NCBI GenBank assembly: GCA_911728435.2
Contig: OU452200.1
Coordinates: forward strand, 27,419,715 to 27,483,714
Length of the DNA: 64,000 nucleotides
Reading direction: 5' to 3'
Source: Apoderus coryli
Lineage: Eukaryota; Arthropoda; Insecta; Coleoptera; Attelabidae
Below, in pieces: positions 56,150-64,000 of this stretch; the first letter of the stretch is position 1; each line of letters begins with the position of its first letter. A program made the position numbers and the translations under genes. Under the pieces are notes generated by a model. That model was not told where the DNA came from. It searched no databases and saw only the letters and a program-made list of their open reading frames with translations.

Positions 56150-56830
56150 TGAACTTCTCGACATGGAACGTTCGCACACTCATGGATACTAACACCAGTA
56201 ATAGACCAGAATGACGTACGGCAATTATAGCCCGTGAACTAAAAGTCAGGTGAAGATCAATTGAAAGAACATGGTGGGGGCTATACTTTCTTTTGGAAAG
56301 GAAAAACCGACAATCAACCCCGTATCCATGGTGTCGGGTTTGCAATTACAAATGGCCTAATTAGTTATTTGGACGAACTACCATCTGGCATAAATGAGAG
56401 GTTGGTAACCGACAAAGAATTAAAAGAGAAATTCTACTCTCAGCTTGATGGAGTGCTAACCAACGTTCGTGACTCCTACAGGATCATCCTGCAAGGAGAC
56501 TTCAATGCTTCAGTTGCTCTCTGGCCTAATACCATCGGCAAAGAAGGAGTAGGAAAGTCTAACTCGAACGGTCTATTGCTGCTAACCAAATGCGCAGAAG
56601 AAGATCTTGTTATTACAAACACAGTTTTCAGACAAAAAGACAAATTTGACAAATTTGACGACATGGCAACATCCAAGATCTAAGCACTGGTATATGAATG
56701 ACTACGTAAATGTTCGCGCTCGTGACCCACATGAAGTGAAGAGCACCAAAGTTTTAACGAATGCTGATCATGGCTGGACTGATCATGACTTGTGTGATCC
56801 AGTATGACCCTACATCGAATGGAGAGAGAA
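56150..56830 (+). pseudogene. LINE endonuclease domain relic (EEP/AP-endonuclease-like)
   Basis: About 56155-56240 reads STWNVRTLMDTNTSNRPE and IIARELK (domain start). After a deletion of about 20 residues, 56261-56683 gives EHGGGYTFFWKGK, NERLVTDKELKEKFYSQLDG, IILQGDFNASVALW (the GDFNA catalytic motif), GKEGVGKSNSNGLLLLTKCA and VITNTVFRQKDKFD. After a frameshift, 56650-56810 gives HPRSKHWYMNDYVNVRARD and NADHGWTDHDL (the DHxL end motif, partly altered). This is the RTE/BovB-type protein often mis-named craniofacial development protein 2. RT is absent; frame breaks make it inactive. Confidence 0.85.
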
Positions 56831-57766
56831 CTAATCAATGAGACAGCGCACCTACAATAACCGGTAAATGGTGGTGATTGGGTGTGTCAGTTTTGTTACA
56901 AAATTTCTGGCTCTAGAATCGGTCAGTTTAGCCATCTTAGGGTTCACAACTGAAATCTCTGAGTTGGAATAATTCATACTCGTTAGCGATTGAATGCTGA
57001 TGATGGGGTCAAAATACTAAAATTGACTTCGTTAGGAATACATGCCATTTCTCAAAAATATTCTTATGTTACCCCCCACATGTGGCACATCATTGTACTC
57101 AGGACGACAGCAGCAACTCAGAGGTGCTCTCAAAAATAGTGGTTGCACTTTGAAACAAACATGATGATGGTGGCACAGAACACCTCCAATTTGTTTTAGG
57201 AAAATCAATAGTCAAAATAAATATCCATTATCCGTAATAGTAACTATCAGAAACTGTTTATGTGCCTATACAATATTCAGAAAACAATTAGTTGTCGTGC
57301 TACTAAAATAGCAGTATTACCATGGTATAAAAATCAAATGGTATAATTGCTCTTAGATTTCTCAAAATCATACCACTAACCTAATCCAACATTTTCATTT
57401 AAAATTTTACGATATAATAAGTAATAAACGTTTTAAGAACCAACGACCCGATAGGCCACTGATTTCGATATATTTTCACTCATTAACATAACATTAAGCA
57501 AAACTTTTATTGAAATAACCATAAAGCTGCAATTAAAGTCCAGAAATGAGCACCCTGTAATATTAGAAATGTCGAATTCAACACAAATGAAGTAACCTCT
57601 ATACAACAAATCATTTTTTGCAACAACTATAAGGTACATATAAAGAGTTTTTAATAGCAGTTGGAAAACCGAAATACTACTGAAGAAAAAAATAGAAATT
57701 ATATAGGTACTTATATCAGGCGAAATTCATAATGTTTACTGATATTGTTTGCAATGAATTAATTAC
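56831..57766. other. SDR intron, no feature
   Basis: Nothing recognised. Confidence 0.5.
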
Positions 57767-58084
57767 CTTCTCAAAGGTGTTTTCTTAATTATTTCATCAA
57801 CAATTGTAGGAGTTAAAATATCTTTCGTCAAAACGGTTTTAATAAAAGTAGGATGTACGGTATTCACTCTCACTCCCAGTGGTCCAACTTCAGCTGCCAA
57901 TGCTCTAGTATAGGATTCTAAAGCACCTTTGGCGGCTGAATACATGCACCCACCATCTGCAACCCAAACACGCGATGCTATACTGCATATGTTTACAATG
58001 GATCCAGGTACATTCCGTTCTGTGGTGCTTCGTACAAGGTGTTTACTAGCATTCACTGCTGCCTTGAAATGAATGTCAAAATTC
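57767..58084 (-). CDS. Short-chain dehydrogenase/reductase (L-xylulose/carbonyl reductase-like), penultimate exon
   Basis: Acceptor GTTTACAG|G and donor AGAAG|GTAATT. The exon reads NFDIHFKAAVNASKHLV, PGSIVNICSIASRVW (the catalytic Ser strand), MYSAAKGALESYTRALAAEV (catalytic YxxxK) and GVRVNTVHPTFIKT (the N-x-V-x-P cofactor strand), ending TPLRR. These SDRs reduce carbonyl compounds with NAD(P)H. The closest family that I recognise is dicarbonyl/L-xylulose reductase, from the F-D-I-x-x-K-A-x-x-N start and the short C terminus. The Rossmann TGxxxGxG exon(s) should lie upstream (above 58084) but were not found. The active-site residues are intact, so the gene is probably functional. Confidence 0.9.
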
Positions 58085-58382
58085 CTGTAAACCAGGAATC
58101 AAAAAATTAAATAAAGTTTACTTTTTATGTCATTCACATTTTGGGACAAATGAATATACCTCGGCATGTGTTTTGATTGTTATCGTTGTTATTGACTGTA
58201 TACAATTTCCTTAATTTGAGAATAAAAAGTTTCTGATGTTGCCCTGTACGTTCGTACTTTAGAGTTTTCAAACTAGGTTGTATATTAACCTGATATTTTA
58301 TAATCAATGAGTAAAACCTTTGACGTAGAATAACATTGACAAACTCGTTTTAACACTTCACTAAAACAATTTTTTAAATTTT

Positions 58383-58417
58383 GACGCAAGTTTCGCTGAC
58401 ACTGTTAGCATCGTCAT
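58383..58417 (-). ncRNA. Hammerhead-like motif, one core change
   Basis: Minus strand ATGACGA (C3 to A), stem II GCTAAC/GTCAGC with one A-C mismatch around AGT, then GAAAC, a TTGC loop and GTC. Stem II is the same sequence family as the motif at 71-101 (CTAAC-ACT-GTTAG), so these two are probably copies of one element. It lies just upstream of the known SDR exons, in the same transcriptional direction. Confidence 0.5.
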
Positions 58418-58490
58418 AACAGAATTAAAACTAAATTATGGTAGCTATACTAGAACCTTAGTAGATACGCTATGAGGATGATGGATTACA

Positions 58491-58570
58491 GGAAATAAGC
58501 TATGAGAGTTTGGCTTCATTTCTTATGGCAAATAACATAGGAAATTACTAAGGTCCAAAATCACAGAAAT
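58491..58570 (+). repeat. Direct repeat copy 1
   Basis: ATAAGCTATGAGAGTT-GGC, AATAACATAGGAAAT and AAATCACAGA blocks are repeated at 59277-59358 at roughly 80 percent identity by eye. Confidence 0.6.
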
Positions 58571-58989
58571 TGTTCGTTTCAAAGTCACACACGCGATGGG
58601 CCGCTGAGAACAGTGATGGGGGTAGCCATATGTCAAAGCCTTATGTCATATATATTAACACTATAGATAGATACCAGGGGTAATCACAAATGCCAAAAGG
58701 ACATACCGTGTGCTGACGCCATGCGACTAATATGATACATCCACATCGTTCACAAAATAAACAATAGTATATATTATGCTAGTCATGCATGCATCAAACA
58801 CGCTATACTAGGTAAAGCCTTCCACGTAAGGCAGTGAAAGGGACTGTACATCAAAACTGACCAATATCATCATACTCTTAGAGTACACACATAGTTCTAG
58901 AAGATTGAAATTTTCAATAAAGATAGACCAATTCCTACTAACATTATATCATATTCTACATTTTGTAAGGAGGTGATCGTATATTGTTT

Positions 58990-59036
58990 ATGACGAAGTG
59001 TGTGTTGCCCACTTGTTTGGAACAGACTGGGCAGAG
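58990..59036 (+). CDS. Tentative first exon of the Mutator-like-domain gene
   Basis: ATG at 58990; MTKCVLPTCLEQTGQ; donor CAGAG|GTATGG. Its two-base exit matches the single-base entry of 61288, forming a Ser codon. The Cys-x4-Cys start could be part of a zinc-binding motif. Only the phase and the position support it. Confidence 0.35.
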
Positions 59037-62000
59037 GTATGGTGATTTTATTGTCTACTAGTGTTTTGTGATTTTTGTTTTCTATCGTTTATTTTTCTTC
59101 GTGCGGAAATAATTTAAAATTTAGTGGAATTTGTTGTTATCGTAAAATAGGTTTTTTTTAGGATTGGAACTTGGATCTTTTTAAAATTGTATTTACAAAT
59201 CCTAAAGTAGCTTATTCATACTAGAATAATTTATTTTTTTTTTCAACGAATCAGATTGCACTACGTATAAATAATATAATAAGCTATGAGAGTTCGGCCT
59301 CATTTCGTACGCAAAATAACATAGGAAATGGCTATGGTTCGAAATCACAGAGCAGTGGTTTTTTAAGCATAAGGGCGTACACCTTGGCTAAGGATGCTAT
59401 ACCAGGGACCCCACATGATCACCATACACACAAGTGATTGTGTATAGTATAAATACCACGCTGTGGCTTTAACTCGATCCGGTCCACTACTTTACGCTAC
59501 CCGGCTTTACTTGGGATCCTATGCTCAGGTTTAGTGGAATAGAGTTGGAACTGCTGACTGATCTGGATATGTTCGTCTTCGGTGAACGCTAAATTCGTGG
59601 CGACCTAAGTCAAGTCTGCTCCAAAAGTCAATCCAAGGCAAACAACTCCCATATAAACAATTATAAGCACAGCAGCCCTAGGAGCTTTCTGATGTATTTT
59701 ATCCAGGTGAGTTATTATTATTTTTTTTACTAATTCTTATTCTTTAATTTTTGTAGTATGGGTTATATATTTGAAGTATATTTATAATTTTACTTGAATA
59801 CAATCGTTTGCAGACCTATTTTTGCGCATGGTAGACTCCACTAATACGTATCTGGTAGCAAAAATTTTGATAGGGAGTTAAAGAGTAAAGATGGGATTAG
59901 GTATTGAAGTATTTTGAAGTTGAAATATTGGATAGTTAGTTCAAAAACAGAGTTAGAAAATCATCATATTTCGCTTTGCAGACATAATTTTGCGCATGGT
60001 AGTCGCCACTAAGACGTATCTGCTAGCAAACATTTTTATAGGGTTTTAAAGACAAAAGATGGGATTAGGTAATGAAGTATTTTCAAGCGGAAAGATTAAA
60101 TAGTTAACTCAAAAATTGAGTTCAAACATGGGTAATTTTTTCAAATTTACAGATATATTTTTGTGGATGGAAATCTCCACTAATACGTATCTGGTAGCAA
60201 AAATTTTAATAGGGTTTTAAAGACTAAGGTTTGGATTAGGTAATAAGGTATTTTGAGGCTACAACAATAAATAATTACTTAATAAATTGAGTTCAAAGTC
60301 AGCAACTTTTTCCTCATTTTGTGCCATGATTCTAATATTTAATAATGATAATATTGATTTATTACCTAATTTATATATTTAACAATCACTTGTAATTAAA
60401 ATTGTACGTGAAAACTTTCTGTATTAGACAATATCCATATATAAAAAAATATCTCATATTTCCCTTCAAATATCCGCCATTTTCTTATAATTTCTTTATA
60501 AATATAGGCACCGAACATTTTGTTTGTAGTTGGGACAGCATTGAAGAGATGCCGCTATGGGCGCCGCTTACAGTTCACTTTTTTTTCAATTTATACACAG
60601 CAAGACAAAAATAATCTGTTGACAATATCTAAAACATTCCGCAATAATCGATATACTTACCACCGAGGACAATAGAACCAGTTTTTCACATACACCATAA
60701 ATATAATATCTATTTCTATCTTTCATTCATCCCTTTTATGTACGTATACCTAATTATTGTAACTATAACCAGATGATAAGCGAAGACCTAGTTTTGTGTT
60801 ATTTCGTATTATTTGTAGTATTAGTTTTTTTTATAAGTAAAATTATTTACGAACCAATTGGGCAGTTTGTTATTTACGTAGGATAACCCAGTACCGATTT
60901 ACATAATATTTTCGAGTATATAGTAAATTTCAAGAAAAACTGTTTACGTTGGTGATAACCAGCTTACATTTAACTTATTGATACTCTTCTTTTAAGTTAT
61001 ACAGCGTGTTCAGAATTAGTATCCAAGATTTATCGTCATATAAATGAGTGTAACTTGATTTTCTCAAATCAAAAATGTTAGTCAGATGATGTCAATTATT
61101 TTAATAACCAAATTAATTACAGTTAAACTTTAAGAAAATACAATAACATGCCATTAAGAGATACTAATTTTTACGCAAATTAGTTAAGTTGCCTAACATT
61201 TTAAAAAAAATATGTTGGAAAAGGAATATTTGGGCAATATGACGACACCATTTTTTTTCCTTAGTTTCATATTTAAAAAATTTACAGCGAAACTAATGGA
61301 AATAATGTAGTTGAAGATTTTTCGGAGGGAAGTCCTATACATTTAAATTCTCAAAGGTAAGTAGGTATATAAAAATGTTTATTTCTATGCGAAATATAGG
61401 TTCAATCAGAGACAATTTTTTTTAATGTCACTGGGTATTTTGTCAAACTCATTTTCTAAAGTTATATACAGAGTGTCCTATGGTGCCGACCCATTAGAAT
61501 ATTTCCGAGACTATACCTTGAATTGAATTTCAAAAATTTAGGCATCTAAATATGGTCTACTCAAATAACACAATAGCAACTGTATACACCTCCGGAAGTT
61601 GATGGCGACTTTGTTATTTTAAATAGAACATCCTATATTTTATTACATTTTTGGATTCTACGTAAGATTGTAGACATGTTTCCTGTATCATGTTGTATGC
61701 CTAATTTCAGTCGTTTCTGACGTGCTTTTATCAAGATTTATGTCAAAATTTACATTTTAGGACCAAATAATATTAATTTTTTCTCATAAGGACGTCTCTG
61801 TTAATTATTGTATATGTGTTTTCTTAGAAAGTAAGGTCTCCGATTCCATAAGATATTTTCAGATTTATTCATACGAGGTGGTCAAAAAAGTATAGATACA
61901 TACATACAAATGGATGTTAGAAAGTACATTTGAAAATCAATTTTTTCAAATGGTACATATATTTTTCTAATTTTATCTTACTTATCATCGAACACCTGTT

Positions 62001-63039
62001 ACAAAATTGCCCTCATTTTTAATGATAAGTAAAATAAACTTTTCAACTGTTTTTCTAACATCCTTTTCATTGGAATTAGGCATACAACATGATACAGAAA
62101 ACATGTCTACAAACTCACGTAGAATCTAAAAATGTAATAAAATATAGAACGTTCTATTTAAAACAACAAAGTCGCCATCAACTTCTGGCAGAACCGAAGG
62201 TGTTATGCAGTTGCTATTATGTGATTTGAGTAGACCATATTTAGATGCCGAAATTTTTGAAATTCAATTCAAGGTAGTCTCTGAAATATTCTAATGTGTC
62301 ATCACCATAGGAGACCCTGTATATGTTATATAAATAAAATTCATTCTAGACCTGGGCGGAATGAAAATAATATAAATAAGAATATTAATGAAACGCAAGT
62401 CTATGAAGATGTAATAACTACCGTGACCAGTCAAGGGTAGGTGCGATTACTATAAAAGAAAAAAAGGTCTGAAAATAATATATATATTATTGTTTTTAGA
62501 TCTGAAAGTTATGATTTAAGATCTTATGCTTTTACGGATGAAAAGCATGACAAAAAGGAAGCGGGTGTATTTCATCAGATGAATATGAAAGGTTATATAT
62601 CATCTACTTAATACTGCAATTTCATGTGATTAAAACAACGTATTTTTAATTACATTTTAGCATTAACACTTGTCCACTGACTGTAGAAAAGGAAAGTCAA
62701 GATGAGCACATAATTAAAGGCAACCGAATTGTGGAGCTAAATTATGTTCTAAATTGGGCAATATCTTTGCAATACAATCACTCCAAAAAGTGCACTCTAG
62801 GAAAATTGCAAATAGCTGGAGAAAAATCACGAGGCCAAGGGTTAACCAGCACGATTGTGTTTTCTTGCAATTCATGCAAAAATATTTACCAGTATGACAC
62901 CGAAAATCCTGAAAAGGAAAAGTCAGATATAAATATTGGTGCAGTGTGGGGTACTATGGCTTCGGGTAGTACGTATTCTCATACGAGTGAACTTTTTAGT
63001 TGTATGGATATACGTACAATGACTCCTTCTTTATTTTAG
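58990..63039 (+). CDS. Split gene with Mutator-like transposase N-terminal domain (gene span)
   Basis: Phase-compatible exons on the plus strand: 58990-59036 (tentative), 61288-61356, 62350-62436, 62500-62591 and 62687-63039. The first three yield hydrophilic, Asn/Glu-rich sequence starting MTKCVLPTCLEQTGQ. The last reads KGNRIVELNYVLNWAISLQ, SKKCTLGKL, LTSTIVFSCNSCKNIYQYD (zinc-like C-x2-C), GAVWGTMASGSTYSHTSELF and CMDIRTMTPSLF, stop. That is the N-terminal portion of the Mutator-like domain family (PF20700) found in many insect multi-copy genes. The catalytic part is missing, and a C-terminal scrap follows at 63100-63290. It could be a decayed transposon copy or an exon-bearing domesticated fragment; phases favour real splicing. 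Confidence 0.55.
59037..59810. other. Intron or intergenic sequence
   Basis: Apart from the direct repeat at 59277-59358, nothing is recognised. Confidence 0.4.
59277..59358 (+). repeat. Direct repeat copy 2
   Basis: Partner of 58491-58570 in the same orientation; downstream the two diverge. Confidence 0.6.
59811..60300. repeat. Three-copy tandem repeat, period about 168 bp
   Basis: Units start at about 59811, 59979 and 60149. Each contains CAGA-xxTATTTTTG, CCACTAAxACGTATCTGxTAGCAAA, ATAGGGxxTTAAAGA and GATTAGGTAxTGAAGTATTTT. Identity between units is about 75-85 percent by eye; satellite-like. Confidence 0.8.
60301..61287. other. Intron or intergenic sequence
   Basis: No recognised feature; AT-rich. 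Confidence 0.45.
61288..61356 (+). CDS. Exon of the Mutator-like-domain gene
   Basis: Acceptor TTTACAG|C and donor CAAAG|GTAAGT; encodes ETNGNNVVEDFSEGSPIHLN. The frame is open only in the phase that also opens the next two exons. Confidence 0.55.
61469..62319. mobile_element. Mariner-type MITE, about 230-bp TIRs
   Basis: CAGAGTGTCCTATGGTG on the left is mirrored by CACCATAGGAGACCCTG on the right, both next to TA. Inverted similarity continues through TCTACTCAAAT, GTTGATGGCGACTTTGTT, TAGATTCTACGT-type blocks and ACAACATGATAC for about 230 bases. No coding sequence. It sits in the intron between the exons ending 61356 and starting 62350. Confidence 0.85.
62350..62436 (+). CDS. Exon of the Mutator-like-domain gene
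   Basis: Acceptor TTCATTCTAG|A and donor AAGG|GTAGGT; encodes PGRNENNINKNINETQ and VYEDVITTVTSQ. It enters and exits in the phases required by its neighbours. Confidence 0.55.
62500..62591 (+). CDS. Exon of the Mutator-like-domain gene
   Basis: Acceptor TGTTTTTAG|A and donor AAAG|GTTATA; encodes SESYDLRSYAFTDEKHDKKE and AGVFHQMNMK. Its one-base exit fits the acceptor at 62686, not the one at 62660. Confidence 0.55.
62687..63039 (+). CDS. Last exon with Mutator-like domain start
   Basis: Acceptor CTGACTGTAG|AA; encodes KESQDEHIIKGNRIV and then the recognisable domain (NRIVELNYVLNWA, GSTYSHTSELF). Ends at TAG 63037-63039, followed by a possible polyadenylation signal AATAAA at about 63074. 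Intact family members continue for several hundred residues beyond this point. Confidence 0.7.
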
Positions 63040-63087
63040 AATATTTAAAATGAGTTGTATATATAAATAATACAATAAACCTCTTTA

Positions 63088-63375
63088 TTGAAGAAATTTT
63101 CCGAGATGAGTATTTTTGGAAAGAGGTTGCCAAAATTAAAAACATTTTATGGTGATTGTATAGCTCCTGAGATAGTTAGAGACAGAATTGGAAAAGGGAA
63201 ACGATGTATTGACCCAGAATTTATTTTGATATCAATAGAAGCACAAAGGCAAAAAAAAAAGAAGAACTCGCGAAACCTCTCTAACTTTATTGCGAATATA
63301 ATGTTTTTGGAAAAGTGTTTGTGTGTGATGGTGTGTGTGTGTCTGTCTGTCTATAAGTCTAAAACAGTTGGATGA
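63088..63375 (+). pseudogene. C-terminal scrap of a Mutator-like transposase-type gene
   Basis: The frame gives LPKLKTFYGDCIAPEIVRDR, IGKGKRCIDPEFI and EAQRQKKKK. The CIAPEI to CIDPEFI-EAQ pattern recalls the C-terminal tail of the same Mutator-like protein family whose N-terminal part ends at 63039, so the missing middle was deleted. The sequence then runs into a TG-rich microsatellite (about 63323-63354). Confidence 0.5.
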
Positions 63376-64000
63376 TTTTTTTAGAAAAATCAGTTTTCAC
63401 ACATAATCGGTTCCTATTTTTCTACTATACTGAAAAAATGTATGTACCATGGGCATCCGTGAAAAAAAAACATAGCTGTAGTCTGCAATATAAAAAATAA
63501 TATTTTATTTAGAAATAAGGCGTGTAGAGAGAACAACTATTGACAAAAAGCTCACAGAAATATTACTTTTACATTGAAATATGGAGAGGTATTCGTGCCT
63601 CGAGGGCAACAGTTTGTTTTAATTGAGCTGGTGTTCTTTCGGTTACGACAAAATTATGTTATGTTATTAAGAAAAGTTATTCAAAATGAAAAACTGAGTA
63701 ACAGTACGAAATATTTTGAATTTGATCCTTTTCTTTTTTCTTGTTTGAAAAAAAATCCTTGAATATTTCATGTTTAATTTGAATACCCATTTATAATAAA
63801 TAGTGTTTTATTCATTATCTCTTTCTGAACAACTTTCTTCAAAACATTTTGTACTATCTGCTACCAGAAAGGAAAAAAAAAGAGAAAAAAAGCAAAAATT
63901 CAAAGTAGGTCTAAGATGTTCGCACAGTTACTCAGTTTTTCATTCGGAATAATTTTTCTTAATCACATTTTGTCGTAATTTTAACTGATTGTCTTAAATT
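63376..64000. repeat. Dispersed repeat end and unrecognised flank
   Basis: 63542-63620 matches 28471-28545 in direct orientation (AATATTACTT, ATATGGAGAG, CGTGCCTCGAGGGCAACAG) and 6427-6485 inverted. 63421-63480 also resembles 28360-28420. Beyond 63620 nothing is recognised. Confidence 0.6.

Noticed and set aside
1..64000. CRISPR arrays, bacterial ribosome-binding sites, operons, rRNA or genuine tRNA genes
   Set aside because: None seen; the tRNA-like sequences are SINE heads, and regularly spaced repeats are the 155-bp and 168-bp eukaryotic tandem repeats.

Overview
The window is AT-rich, intron-bearing eukaryotic DNA, most likely from an insect. It has phase-consistent GT-AG exons, mariner transposons with TA target sites, BEL/Pao, Gypsy and non-LTR retrotransposon relics, a tRNA-derived SINE and Penelope-type hammerhead sequences. 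The order within insects cannot be fixed from sequence alone. No bacterial-type operon, CRISPR array or rRNA was seen.

Host genes are sparse. (1) A minus-strand inositol-monophosphatase-like gene (36764-44514) has five clear exons and one tentative exon; its metal-binding motifs are mutated, so it looks like a pseudoenzyme. (2) The last two exons of a minus-strand short-chain dehydrogenase/reductase of the L-xylulose/carbonyl reductase type lie at 54625-58084; the 5' exons were not found. (3) A plus-strand split gene (58990?-63039) carries the N-terminal part of a Mutator-like transposase domain in phase-compatible exons. (4) A single putative first exon at 30133-30196 may belong to a SAM-domain-like gene.

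The rest is mainly mobile DNA. 0-9 kb holds a hammerhead-like motif, a Gypsy relic, a perfect 155-bp tandem duplication, a pogo-like element and a reverse transcriptase (RT) patch. 9-14 kb holds repeat families, two SINEs and a mariner relic. 14.8-22.3 kb is a retroelement graveyard: a BEL/Pao integrase fragment between 600-bp direct repeats, two opposed LINE 3' ends and a nearly full LINE ORF2. 27-34.9 kb holds LINE relics, a large inverted repeat with hammerhead-like motifs in both arms and a fold-back element. 38.6-43.5 kb (introns of the phosphatase gene) holds a MITE, a nearly pristine mariner-type transposon with 340-bp inverted repeats, a hammerhead motif with an intact core and a TIR element. 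47.4-54.3 kb holds two more mariner-type elements, one carrying a nested insertion and a perfect palindrome. 55-57 kb holds a fold-back element, a TATA/initiator promoter-like site and a LINE endonuclease relic inside the SDR intron.

The most striking theme is a scatter of about nine hammerhead-ribozyme-like motifs of several sequence families in 64 kb, with no Penelope coding sequence nearby. Two of them keep the full catalytic core. A second theme is repeated inverted (fold-back) duplication: at 31 kb, 52 kb (twice), 53.3 kb and 55.3 kb.
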